A DNA stretch of 64,000 bases from Gracilimonas sp. (GCA_022450045.1 JAKURD010000001.1:310001-374000), one strand, 5' to 3'. Counted from the first letter of the stretch, positions 53,562-62,210 are shown. A program made the numbers and translations. Notes: generated by a model not told the origin, from the letters alone.

Positions 53562-54896
53562 TTAAGGTGATGAAGGACTAATTACAGCTGCTTCAGAAGA
53601 AACAATTGTAATAGCTATCAAAGCCACCATAATGAACATGTTTATGAATAAATTAATTATATCTATAACAGAATCCATTTTGTATGTGGTCTGCAGCTCA
53701 TAATATTCGGCTAACTGTTTTGCATTTTCGCGCAATGCCCCGGATTCTGCTCCCAACCTAAACCTGCTTATTGCAGTGACAGTAAAAACTCCGGTTGCTT
53801 CCATTGATTCAATCAGCCCCGCACCATCCTTTAACATACTCTTTATAGCCACGTCTTTGATCTGCTTTTCCATGTATTTGTTTCTGCAAGCTTCCGCTGC
53901 AATTTTTATCACTTCAATATTTTGCCCCGAACCACTGTATAAAGTGAAAAATACCCTTGCAAAGATCTCTATACTGGTTTTATGTAATAAGTCTCCAAGA
54001 ACGGGCACATGAATAATATATTTATCCAGCTTTAATTTGCCCTCGGGTGTCCTCACATAAAGGATAAATGCAACTATAGGAACTATAAATGACAACAGAA
54101 TGTAGACCCAGTTGGCTTGGAGCCAGTAACTGAGATCAAGGGTTGCAGCCGTCATTGGCGGAAGTTCAATGTTCATCTCCAAAAACATCTCGGCGGTGGC
54201 CGGAAATATATAACCAACATAAAATAGTACAACACCAATTACAGCCAGTACAGTAATGGTGGGCATCATGAGCGCACGTTTCATGTTTTTCTTAAAATCG
54301 GCATCCCGTTCCATGAACTTGGCTGTACTTTCAAAAACCAACGCCATGTTACCGGATGTTGAGGCTACACTAAGCATATAAGCAGCAAATTTACCGAAGA
54401 CATCTTCATGTTTGCCATATACCTCAGAGCCCTCTTTACCATCTTTGAGGTCTTTTTGTATGGTTTTGATGACCTCTTTCATCCTTTTGTTTTGAGTATC
54501 CTCATACAAAAGGTTTAATATCTCATCATATGGCAATTGTTGCTTTAGCAGATCGGCAGAGAGACTAATAAAAGTAACGATCTCCTGCATAGGAACACCG
54601 CCTTTAAAATCAAACCACTTTTTATTAATGCTTACTACTTTGTAGCCCAGCTTAACCAGTGCTTTCTCAAGCTCCTCTTTGCTGTAAGCTTCTTGTTCTC
54701 CAGAAATAACAGCTTTACCCGGCCGCTGAGCCTTGTACATATATAATGTCTTCTGATCAATAGATCTCGTGGTCAGGCCATTTAATCGGGACAGCTTGTC
54801 AACTTTTTGCTGCGCTTCTTTTTTAGTGTCAGCTTCAAATTCTGTTTGTATGATCTTGCCCTTCTGAGAAATAGCCTTAAGTCTAAATTGTGCCAT
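53562..54896 (-). CDS. PilC/GspF-type inner-membrane platform protein
   Basis: 444 aa, the first gene of the leftward pilus/secretion operon. An N-terminal domain of about 80 residues (MAQFRLKAISQKGKIIQTEF) precedes a tandem repeat of the T2SSF domain (about 105-230 and 305-430), with membrane helices MPTITVLAVIGVVLFYVGYIF and IINLFINMFIMVALIAITIVS cut here to their landmarks MPTITVLAVIG and FIMVALIAITI. Repeats share FARVFFTLYSGSGQN and GAESGALRENAKQLAEYY. It anchors the ATPases at the inner membrane. The gap to 55493 holds its promoter and a repeat. Confidence 0.93.
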   Translation of the reverse strand: MAQFRLKAISQKGKIIQTEFEADTKKEAQQKVDKLSRLNGLTTRSIDQKTLYMYKAQRPGKAVISGEQEAYSKEELEKALVKLGYKVVSINKKWFDFKGGVPMQEIVTFISLSADLLKQQLPYDEILNLLYEDTQNKRMKEVIKTIQKDLKDGKEGSEVYGKHEDVFGKFAAYMLSVASTSGNMALVFESTAKFMERDADFKKNMKRALMMPTITVLAVIGVVLFYVGYIFPATAEMFLEMNIELPPMTAATLDLSYWLQANWVYILLSFIVPIVAFILYVRTPEGKLKLDKYIIHVPVLGDLLHKTSIEIFARVFFTLYSGSGQNIEVIKIAAEACRNKYMEKQIKDVAIKSMLKDGAGLIESMEATGVFTVTAISRFRLGAESGALRENAKQLAEYYELQTTYKMDSVIDIINLFINMFIMVALIAITIVSSEAAVISPSSP

Positions 54897-55150
54897 AATT
54901 TTATCTATTGCTTAATTTCATTCATTCCAAGCTTTATAAAGCTTTTTTTACTAAACCAGAATCTAAGCCTGGTTTGCCGATTATGCTATTTACTATTATT
55001 TGTAATTACCATATTTAATATCCGTAGATGATGCAATAAACTAATTTATTTTGAGAAATAAGCATAATAATCAGACAATCTTTCTTTTGATTTTCCAGAT
55101 GCATGCTATGGAGTAAAAAAATCTGAGTGTAAAAATCATATGATCCTTAA

Positions 55151-55348
55151 TTAAAGTCAGTTCAATATAAAGACTATCTGTTGAACACGTTGAATGGGCA
55201 TTTCGCAGCGAATGCCGGAAATCCTATGGTTGGTCAGGTATCCAATATGGAAGTAATGGCAACCATTAGATTCCCGTCTCCACGGGAATGACCACACACA
55301 TCCATTTTTATCCTTTTACCTTAGTTCTTATCTCGAACGGACGTTAAT
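55151..55348. repeat. Dispersed repeat (TTAACGTGAATT termini), copy in the 54.9-55.5-kb gap
   Basis: 198-bp non-coding block with imperfect inverted ends (TTAAAGTCAGTTC and complement of TTAACGTCCGTTC). The interior, with TTCGCAGCGAATGCC, GGCAACCATTAGATTCCCG and TCTCCACGGGAATGACC, is almost the same as at 60673-60860. The remaining DNA from 54897 to 55493 contains promoters of the divergent pilus operon and the MFS gene; no gene was recognised. Confidence 0.75.
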
Positions 55349-55493
55349 CTACTTTACCAGTGGCAAGCTAACATTCAATTACCCATACGAATCAACATAG
55401 AGCCTTAACTTTTAATATTTAACTAAAGCTCATCTGTTTAAATATTTACTGTTTTTTAAACAAAGGCGTTCTATCTTGGTCTAAATTTTTAAA

Positions 55494-56696
55494 ATGACCA
55501 AAGAACAAGACGGCAACCCTTACATTATAATTTTTGCTTTATGGCTGCTTGTATTTGCTGCAAGTAGTCAGGTCATGATTATTTCTCCTATTCTACCCCG
55601 CATAAGTGAACAACTTGGCACCCCATTAGAAATTCTCGGAAACCTGGTTACCATCTATGCGGTAATGGTGGGTGTTTTTGCGATCATAATGGGGCCTCTT
55701 TCAGATAAAATCGGGCGCAGAAAGATCTTATTGATAGGGACCGGAGGGATTACGATCTCGCTCTTTCTGCATGGTTTTGTAGATTCTTTTTGGGGGTTGA
55801 TGACCGTACGTGCTTTAGCAGGAATGGCCGGTGGAGTGTTAAGCGGAGCTGCTGTTGCCTATGTGGGAGATTATTTCCCTTATGAAAAAAGAGGCTGGGC
55901 CAACGGTTGGATAATGAGCGGCATTGCCATGGGGCAAATTCTTGGAATTCCAATGGGTACACTATTGGCTGACCTTTCCGGATTCAGAATTCCTTTTGTT
56001 TTGTTTGGAGGAATAATGGCAATTACATTTATTTTAATTCTCATAAAAGTACCTCAGCCCAACATTACCTTATCTGAGGACAGGGTGACCTTTAAAAGCT
56101 CTATCAGTAAATACTATATCTTATTGAAACGACCTGAAGTACGGGCCGTTGCCTTCTCTTATGTTTTGATGTTTTTGAGCATTTCTGTTTTCGTTGTATA
56201 TCTGCCCACCTGGCTGGAAGAGACTTTTGGAGTAAGTGGTACCGAAATTGCATCTTTATTTTTTGTTGGGGGAATAGCTAATGTTATCACAGGCCCCATA
56301 GCCGGGAAGCTGTCTGACAAGATCGGCCGCAAGAGTATTATTATAATTTCTTGTATTGGTTTGTCAATAGTTATGGGAATCACAACTTATGTAATCACTG
56401 ATTTTTGGATCGCATACATTATATTCTTTCTGGCCATGGTTCTTATAGCTATGCGTATTAGTCCCTTCCAGGCACTGTCCACTCAGCTTATAAAGTCTGA
56501 CAATCGCGGCTCCCTGATGAGTTTATTAGTAGCCATAGGTCAGGTTGGTTATGGCGTGGGAGGTTCCATCGCCGGGCCCTTTTATGTACAAAGCGGGTAT
56601 GTTAGTAATACCATCATTGGTACGGTAATGATCCTGGTCATGGCGTATGTTGTATGGCGGCACGTTCCTGAACCGGATTTAAACAGTACTTCCTGA
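55494..56696 (+). CDS. Major facilitator superfamily transporter
   Basis: 400 aa, about 12 membrane segments. The DHA-type loop motif is GPLSDKIGRRKILLIG between helices 2 and 3, and a weaker second copy GKLSDKIGRKSIIII lies in the middle of the protein. It resembles multidrug efflux or sugar-efflux members. Substrate unknown. It is divergent from the pilus operon and has its own promoter region. Confidence 0.88.
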   Translation: MTKEQDGNPYIIIFALWLLVFAASSQVMIISPILPRISEQLGTPLEILGNLVTIYAVMVGVFAIIMGPLSDKIGRRKILLIGTGGITISLFLHGFVDSFWGLMTVRALAGMAGGVLSGAAVAYVGDYFPYEKRGWANGWIMSGIAMGQILGIPMGTLLADLSGFRIPFVLFGGIMAITFILILIKVPQPNITLSEDRVTFKSSISKYYILLKRPEVRAVAFSYVLMFLSISVFVVYLPTWLEETFGVSGTEIASLFFVGGIANVITGPIAGKLSDKIGRKSIIIISCIGLSIVMGITTYVITDFWIAYIIFFLAMVLIAMRISPFQALSTQLIKSDNRGSLMSLLVAIGQVGYGVGGSIAGPFYVQSGYVSNTIIGTVMILVMAYVVWRHVPEPDLNSTS

Positions 56697-56842
56697 ACTT
56701 TGGAACTGAAAAACCAATCCTAATATTAATTTATTTTAATATTCATTGCTAACTATTATTTTACTCTCCATGCAGATAGCAAATATTATTGTTCCAATTG
56801 TGTAACATTTCGGATGGTTCTCACTTTTTAAATAAAAAAGTT

Positions 56843-58300
56843 ATGAAAAAATCACTACAGCACTGTTTTTCTCTTTTAATAATTTTATTTGTAGCCATAA
56901 CGTGCACCACCAATGATGATTCTGCGGTTATTCAGGGAAGTGTATTTGATGCTCAATCGGGCAATATAATTGAAAATGCACTGGTACAGATCACTGCACC
57001 GGGGGAATTCAATGACCTGTTTGCACGGACAAATGAAAATGGCCAGTACAATATTGGCGGTATTGAAGTGGAAGGCGTTACAGACCTGACCCTTACCGCT
57101 TCAGCGACCGGGTATAATGACTTAGAAGAAGTTGTAAGAATCACCCCCGGTGAAAGTATATCCGATGTTGATTTTGATCTTTCGGTAGAAGGTTCCGGGG
57201 ATGGCGATGGCGACGATGGTGACGGAGATGGCGGTGGTGAACAAATAAGCGGTGAAGCCGGCGGCCCTGCTCAAATGGAATTGGTCGGTGTAACAAATCC
57301 TTTTATTAATGTAGCAGAAACGGGGGCAAATACCAGTACCACTTTCACTTTTGTAGTACGTGATTCAGCCGGAAGGACGGTAAATAGAGATCACGAGGTA
57401 TTATTTGAAATCATTAGAGGGCCTGGAGGAGGTGAATACATCACTCCTGAAACAGGTTTAACCAATAGTGAGGGCCGGGTCACCTCTCAGCTTGTCAGCG
57501 GTAGTTTATCCGGTACCGTTAGAGTTCAGGCAACTATTGACCGATCAGATATAGGTCTTACGATTCGTTCAACGCCAGTGTTAATTTCTATTAGCAATGG
57601 TTTTCCAGTTGAAGAAAACTTTAATGTAGGTCCAAAAGTGTACAATTTTGACGCCTATGGTTTGATTGAAGAAAGCCATACAAATAATATTACTGTAAGT
57701 TTGGGCGACGAGTTTGGAAACCCGGTTAAAGAGGGAACAACGGTATGGTTCAGATCTGAATATGGCGGTTTGGTGAATGGTAGTGCCGCAACCAATGCCA
57801 ATGGATATGCTACGGTAAATATGTCCGCAAATGGTAGTACTCCGCAAACACACCCTAATGGAATTGGATATATAGATATTACGGCGCAGACCATAGATGT
57901 AAATAACAATTACATTGAGAAAACTATGACGATGCTTTTAACAACCCCTCGGGCAATAATCTCCGTAACACCTAATGTTTTTGATGTCAACAATGGAGGC
58001 AGTCAAAATTTTGACGTAACCATTACTGATTTAAATGGATATCCCATGGCTGCCAATACACAGATATTTGTGACAGCAGGAACAGGCTTAGTAGCCAGCG
58101 GAGATATTGTAGATTTTCAAATGCCAGATGCTTTTACAACCGGACCGGGTACTACAGAATTCAATATTACTATATCCGATTCAGATCCAGATGTTATAAA
58201 TAATACAGAAGGAAGTTTTACTATACAGGTGGTAAGTCCTTTTGGAACTACAACTACAACAACGATACAAGGTAGCAGAGCCAAAACCAGCAGCAATTAA
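56843..58300 (+). CDS. Lipoprotein with carboxypeptidase-regulatory-like and Ig-like repeats
   Basis: 485 aa from ATG at 56843 (MKKSLQHC). The signal peptide ends in a lipobox at AITC. A carboxypeptidase-regulatory-like domain follows (IQGSVFDAQSGNIIENALVQI, GQYNIGGIEVEG; about 27-115). A Gly/Asp linker with GDGDGDDGDGDGGG comes next. Three or so invasin/Big-1-like Ig repeats (from about 140) carry the pattern V-x-D-x-x-G-x-x-V and TNSEGRVTSQLVSGSLSGTV. It would be a surface adhesin-like lipoprotein. It is followed by a strong terminator; its closeness to the pilus operon may be chance. Confidence 0.7.
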   Translation: MKKSLQHCFSLLIILFVAITCTTNDDSAVIQGSVFDAQSGNIIENALVQITAPGEFNDLFARTNENGQYNIGGIEVEGVTDLTLTASATGYNDLEEVVRITPGESISDVDFDLSVEGSGDGDGDDGDGDGGGEQISGEAGGPAQMELVGVTNPFINVAETGANTSTTFTFVVRDSAGRTVNRDHEVLFEIIRGPGGGEYITPETGLTNSEGRVTSQLVSGSLSGTVRVQATIDRSDIGLTIRSTPVLISISNGFPVEENFNVGPKVYNFDAYGLIEESHTNNITVSLGDEFGNPVKEGTTVWFRSEYGGLVNGSAATNANGYATVNMSANGSTPQTHPNGIGYIDITAQTIDVNNNYIEKTMTMLLTTPRAIISVTPNVFDVNNGGSQNFDVTITDLNGYPMAANTQIFVTAGTGLVASGDIVDFQMPDAFTTGPGTTEFNITISDSDPDVINNTEGSFTIQVVSPFGTTTTTTIQGSRAKTSSN

Positions 58301-58318
58301 TCATTCTGCCATAAGTTT

Positions 58319-58351
58319 AAAAGCCTGCTTAACCAAGCAGGCTTTTCTTTT
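58319..58351 (+). terminator. Intrinsic terminator after the Ig-like lipoprotein gene
   Basis: Stem AAAAGCCTGCTT/AAGCAGGCTTTT (58319-58330 and 58335-58346), 12 bp with a 4-nt loop AACC, then a T-rich tract. It ends the lipoprotein transcript. Confidence 0.92.
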
Positions 58352-58421
58352 TTCTGCTTTATTACAATTGCAGTAAGCCCTACCTTTGCTACTCATTTAC
58401 AATCAGCTTTTAATCATAGCC

Positions 58422-58985
58422 ATGAACGCAGACCATACTTTTGAATACAGTAGTATTAACTACAAAGAATTTTTAAGAAAATTCAGAAACTTTGATTCAT
58501 CCAAACATACTCTCATCGTGTTTGCCGGTCCTTTTCACACCAACAGAAATGCGGCGATGGATGAACTGAAGCGGGAAGTGATCGGTAAAGTAGTGGAAGT
58601 TGATCTGGCTGAGATCATTACCCCATATGAAGAAGAAACGTATCAGAATATTGACAAGGCCTTAGAGGACATTGATCAGAAAGCCTCACTCATTATTTTT
58701 AGAAATGCAGAGCAATTAAATGGAGTTTATACGGCTTTCTCAGGCTCTATCGTTAAATATGCTACTCCTCAAGAAAAGTATTTCCTCCTAAAAGTGAAGA
58801 ACATAAAAGCACCCGTGGTTCTGGAATTCAAAGATTTTGATCAACTTGACCGGACCGTTGTTCGAACAGCTGATTCTGTTGTGTACTTCCGCCCCCCTTC
58901 CTCCCTCATCGAGAGATTAGTATGGAAATTACAGAATGTTCACGTTCATGGATCAAGCTTCTTATCCCCCCGGCCTGTTAAATAA
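58422..58985 (+). CDS. Degenerate AAA+-like protein without Walker residues
   Basis: 187 aa from ATG at 58422. The layout follows an AAA+ core: beta strand HTLIVFAGPFHTNRNAA where Walker A (GPPGTGKT) would be, then VEVDLAEIITPYEEETYQNIDKALEDI, then SLIIFRNAEQL where Walker B (IFFDEAD) would be, then a strand VVLEFKDFDQLDRTV. Neither the P-loop Lys/Thr nor the Walker B acids are present, so ATP hydrolysis is not expected. No lid domain. A structural or regulatory role is inferred; an unrelated fold cannot be excluded. Confidence 0.5.
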   Translation: MNADHTFEYSSINYKEFLRKFRNFDSSKHTLIVFAGPFHTNRNAAMDELKREVIGKVVEVDLAEIITPYEEETYQNIDKALEDIDQKASLIIFRNAEQLNGVYTAFSGSIVKYATPQEKYFLLKVKNIKAPVVLEFKDFDQLDRTVVRTADSVVYFRPPSSLIERLVWKLQNVHVHGSSFLSPRPVK

Positions 58986-59298
58986 CGTGAATTCGATATA
59001 AAGAATGTTAGAATAGCTGTAAGATCCGTCTAATGGACGGACTGAACGATGGCTCAGGCGCAGGGTGCTGGATTAGGCCAAGGAAAAGACGTAGGTGCTC
59101 CAACCAGACAATCGGTCAGATGGACCTGGAGCCATCAGACCGAGAGGTAGATTACACAACCACGAACTCGATCTGATGGATCACCCATCTGATCGATGAT
59201 ATAGGCCCCGGGTGTTGGCTTAGGATAAGAATAAGCTTAAGTGCCCACAAGCATCCATTTTGTCCTTTTAACTTAGTTCTTATCTTGAACTCACGTTA
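58983..59298. repeat. Dispersed repeat: TAACGTGAATT ends with CGATCTGATGG core
   Basis: 316-bp element starting in the stop codon of the AAA+-like gene. Ends are TAACGTGAATTCGATAT and the complement of TAACGTGAGTTCAAGAT. The core carries CAATCGGTCAGATGG, CGATCTGATGG/CCATCTGATCG hairpin, and GTGTTGGCTTAGG, matching copies at 7527-7790, 31669-31840 and 63431-63597. Its terminal sequences match the 55.15-kb and 60.67-kb repeats, so the two families share ends. It fills the gap before the SUI1-like gene. Confidence 0.75.
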
Positions 59299-59406
59299 AA
59301 TAAGGTTGAAATTGTTTATCCGGAAGTACCTAACTACGTCTGAACTAAATCTCGTTTTATTGGTACCTTCACAAACGTTGTAATCCCAAATTAAATAAAG
59401 AGTATT

Positions 59407-59631
59407 ATGAAAGTAACCGTAAAAATGGAAACCGCCGGACGTAAAGGAAAACAAGTCTCGGTAATCAGAGGTATTACTCATAACCCTCAGGTCATAGAAA
59501 AGCTGGAAAAGAAATTGAAAACTCAATTGGGAACCGGTGGCACCATTAAAGGAAAAACGATAGAAATTCAGGGCGACCACGTTAACCGGATCAAAGAGAT
59601 ATTGACTAAAGAAGGGTACGAGGTTAATTAA
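59407..59631 (+). CDS. SUI1/YciH-like translation initiation factor
   Basis: 74-aa protein matching eukaryotic eIF1/SUI1 and bacterial YciH: GRKGKQVSVIRGITHNPQ, then LKTQLGTGGTIKGKTIEIQGDH, and KEILTKEGYEV. YciH affects start-site fidelity in bacteria. It is read alone with an A-rich leader. The IVS-like element with the four-helix gene follows immediately. Confidence 0.85.
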   Translation: MKVTVKMETAGRKGKQVSVIRGITHNPQVIEKLEKKLKTQLGTGGTIKGKTIEIQGDHVNRIKEILTKEGYEVN

Positions 59632-60131
59632 GGTGTTAGGTTCGAGGTTTTAGGTGTTAGGGTTTGGCCTTAATCCTATTTTTTTAGAGAAAGGTTTGTA
59701 AGGTTCTTTATTTACATCGCTCTTACATAGTGAATGAAATTTAAAAAATCATCACTATGAAAAACTTCAAGAAACTTATTGTTTGGCAAAGAAGCATCGA
59801 ACTTGCTTCTGAAATAAGAACAATCTCCTCTAAACTTCCTATAAAAGAGCAGTATACCCATAGAGATCAAATTATAAGATCATCAATATCTATTCCTTCC
59901 AATATAGCTGAGGGCTGTAGCAGAGAAAGCAGAAAAGATTTTAAACGATTTCTGAGAATAGCACTGGGTTCTTGCTTTGAACTTGAGACTCAACTTATTT
60001 TGCTCAAACAAAATGAAATAATTCAGTCAGGCTCTCTACTAAAAGCATTAGATTACAGCGATGAAGTTCAAAAAATGTTGCATACCCTGTTAAAGAAATG
60101 ATCTAACACCTAAAACCTTACGCCTAACACC
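59632..60131. repeat. IVS-like unit: four-helix-bundle gene between 29-bp inverted repeats
   Basis: The left arm at 59632-59660 (GGTGTTAGG-ttcga-GGTTTTAGGTGTTAG) and right arm at 60103-60131 (CTAACACCTAAAACC-ttacg-CCTAACACC) are complementary apart from the middle five bases. They enclose one small gene. The layout equals a 23S rRNA intervening sequence, whose ends pair into a stem, but here it is in ordinary intergenic DNA between the SUI1-like gene and a metallopeptidase gene. A transcript would fold into a stem with the coding region in the loop. Confidence 0.8.
59757..60101 (+). CDS. Four-helix-bundle protein (23S rRNA intervening-sequence family)
   Basis: 114 aa matching the IVS/S23 family: FKKLIVWQRSIELASEI, RSSISIPSNIAEGCSRES, FKRFLRIALGSCFELETQL. 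The fold is a pentamer-forming four-helix bundle like the Avd accessory protein of diversity-generating retroelements. It lies inside a pair of 29-bp inverted repeats, with about 100 bp of leader and 2 bp of trailer to the right arm. Function unknown; it may help this unit spread or bind RNA. Confidence 0.85.
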   Translation: MKNFKKLIVWQRSIELASEIRTISSKLPIKEQYTHRDQIIRSSISIPSNIAEGCSRESRKDFKRFLRIALGSCFELETQLILLKQNEIIQSGSLLKALDYSDEVQKMLHTLLKK

Positions 60132-60136
60132 TTTCT

Positions 60137-60628
60137 CTACAACTTTACCTTACTTTCCTGCTTGGGGTCCAGATCATATAAAGAAGAAGCGGTGGCCTGT
60201 ATCGTCTTATACCATTCGTTTCCAAACTTATCGTTGATGGTGTAGAAATCGGCAAAATCAGGCTTTCGGATCGTCATCTTCCACTCTTGAGTTTTGGACT
60301 TGAAGGTAGGATCTACATGCAGCAGTTCATGATACAACATCATCTCTTTGGTGTCATTGTCAAGCATATCCCATAGCTCGCCCGAAATTTCGATCAGATA
60401 ATCATTCCCGGAATAATGCTTTACCTCACGAGTCGCTTTCATGCATTTGGCAGCACGCTGCTTTGAAAGATTTGGATACACCAGGAAATACCCGATCTCG
60501 GCCGGACCAAATTCCATCTTATGTTTTTCGATCACCTTTTTGGCAATAGCCTCCACTTCGGGAGATTCCATTAATTGCTTGGTAGAATGAATAGTAGGTT
60601 CCGCATCTAAAAAATCGTTCTCTGGCAT
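60137..60628 (-). CDS. Putative zinc metallopeptidase of the phage-associated type
   Basis: 163 aa with a HELLH zinc motif (EMMLYHELLHV) preceded by a strand IEISGELWDML. The downstream segment FADFYTINDKFG carries the third acidic/His-like ligand region. N-terminal helices read KVIEKHKMEFGPAEIGYFLVYP. It resembles a family often seen in phage or mobile contexts (PhageMetallopep). Substrate unknown. It stands alone and reads towards the IVS-like unit. Confidence 0.7.
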   Translation of the reverse strand: MPENDFLDAEPTIHSTKQLMESPEVEAIAKKVIEKHKMEFGPAEIGYFLVYPNLSKQRAAKCMKATREVKHYSGNDYLIEISGELWDMLDNDTKEMMLYHELLHVDPTFKSKTQEWKMTIRKPDFADFYTINDKFGNEWYKTIQATASSLYDLDPKQESKVKL

Positions 60629-60672
60629 GAATAGATATCTTGATATAAATTAAAATTCTATGGTAATCAAAC

Positions 60673-60860
60673 TTAACGTGAATTTGATATAAAGACAATC
60701 TGTTGAATGATTATTTCGCGGCGAATGCCCGAAATCTTATGGCTGGTCAGGTAGCGAATACGGAATTAATGGCCACCATTAGATTCCCGTCTCCACGGGA
60801 ATGACCAAAAGAATCCATTTTTATCCTTTTAACTTAGTTCTTATCTCGAACTCACATTAA
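60673..60860. repeat. Dispersed repeat (TTAACGTGAATT termini), copy before nei-like gene
   Basis: 188-bp block with ends TTAACGTGAATTTGATATAA and CTCGAACTCACATTAA. The interior matches 55151-55348 (TTCGCGGCGAATGCCCG, GCCACCATTAGATTCCCG, TCTCCACGGGAATGACC). Its right end directly abuts the stop codon of the glycosylase gene (60861). Confidence 0.8.
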
Positions 60861-61688
60861 TTATTCATTTTCTTTTTGACGGTTCTCACAAAAGTAGATC
60901 TTACGTCCTCCTGTTTTCATTTCTTTGATCTCCCGCCCGCATTTGTAACAAGGGTTACCGGTTCTGCCATATGCATAATGCCGGTATTGCTTTCGGGCGG
61001 CCCCCTCCCGTTTCAAAGCCTCTGTTAATTCCGGAGCGGTTGTAATACCTCCGGTTTTATAAGACCTGCGGGAAAGCTCTAAGGAATAATGAGCCAGATC
61101 TTTGATTTGTTCCTCCGAACAATCTTTTGGCCTGAGGTCCGGATCAACTTTTGCATAAAATAAAATTTCACTGCGCAGATAATTCCCTACTCCGCTCAGA
61201 AAGCCCTGATCCAGTAATAATGTGGTGAGTTTTCGGTTTTTGAATCTATCATCTTCATATCGCTTACATACCTCTTCATAGGTGGTATCGGGATCGACCA
61301 CATCCGGACCAAGCTTTTTTATGTATGGATGAGATTCAATTTCACCATCCTTCAAGAACTCAATTTCAGAAGCTGAATAAAGATAAGCTGAAGCATCCCC
61401 GGTGTGAATGGCTACTCTTAATGATCGATTCGTATCCGGCTTTTCCCCGTTTCCGCTGATCATCCATTTCCCATAAAGCTGATTATGGGTATATAAATTT
61501 AATTCGTTGTGAAACGCCGTGATGATAGCTTTACCACGTGGCGTTACAGAGGTGACTACAGAACCTTCCAGCTCGTTTTCATATTTTTTCAGTTCATCGA
61601 AAGCGAAAAATAGTTTTGTAATCTGTTTTCCTGCAATGGCATTGTTGATCTGATCCGCCGCTCTCCAAATTTCAGGTCCTTCTGGCAT
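60861..61688 (-). CDS. Formamidopyrimidine/endonuclease VIII-type DNA glycosylase
   Basis: 275 aa. It starts MPEGPEI (catalytic Pro2 and Glu3), with the active-site Lys in TPRGKAIIT and the helix-2-turn-helix LDQGFLSGVGNYLRSEIL. The C-terminal zinc finger begins CYKCGREI but ends FCENR, so the fourth zinc ligand, usually Cys (CPxCQ), is Arg. It removes oxidised bases and nicks DNA. Closer to Nei than to Fpg by the PEGPEIWRAADQI start. Read alone, convergent to the metallopeptidase gene. Confidence 0.9.
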   Translation of the reverse strand: MPEGPEIWRAADQINNAIAGKQITKLFFAFDELKKYENELEGSVVTSVTPRGKAIITAFHNELNLYTHNQLYGKWMISGNGEKPDTNRSLRVAIHTGDASAYLYSASEIEFLKDGEIESHPYIKKLGPDVVDPDTTYEEVCKRYEDDRFKNRKLTTLLLDQGFLSGVGNYLRSEILFYAKVDPDLRPKDCSEEQIKDLAHYSLELSRRSYKTGGITTAPELTEALKREGAARKQYRHYAYGRTGNPCYKCGREIKEMKTGGRKIYFCENRQKENE

Positions 61689-61811
61689 GTTGTTTCGTTA
61701 TTTGTTAATCGTTAAATCGTTAATCTTGTTCTTAGCCCCCTTGTCTCTTGTCTCTAAAATATTTGGTTAATCGCTTTGAAGTCATTACAATTCCAACCAA
61801 AAATTCGTTCA

Positions 61812-62210
61812 ATGAAACAAACCCTCACTGTGCTATCCGGCTTTTTAGGCCTTCTCTTCTTTGAAGGCTTTGCCCGGCTGATTATCACTTTTTACCACCG
61901 TATGGATTTTCAATTTTACGGTATTTCCCATTTACCTTCTGATGTCTGGATCGTGGTGATCTTACTTTCCGTGATCACCAGTACCTGGCTTGTAACCATG
62001 CTCGTACTTACGGTCATCAATAAACACTTTCTTTTTTATGCCGTAGTATTTGGAAGCATCATCATAGCCTGGCGGGGAGTTGAGATCTTAAATTCATACC
62101 ATACTGAACCGGCATGGTACTTTTTTACGGTTGTAATTCTTCACATAATCGGTATATTTCTTGCCTACCAATCATTTACAAGACAACATGAGATCAATTC
62201 TTCTATTTAG
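61812..62210 (+). CDS. Small integral membrane protein of unknown function
   Basis: 132 aa from ATG at 61812 with four hydrophobic segments (FLGLLFFEGFARLIITF; VWIVVILLSVIT; FYAVVFGSIIIAW; FFTVVILHIIGIFLA). No family recognised. Its end overlaps the start of the sialidase-like lipoprotein gene by about 23 bp, so the two are probably cotranscribed and may function together at the envelope. Confidence 0.6.
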   Translation: MKQTLTVLSGFLGLLFFEGFARLIITFYHRMDFQFYGISHLPSDVWIVVILLSVITSTWLVTMLVLTVINKHFLFYAVVFGSIIIAWRGVEILNSYHTEPAWYFFTVVILHIIGIFLAYQSFTRQHEINSSI

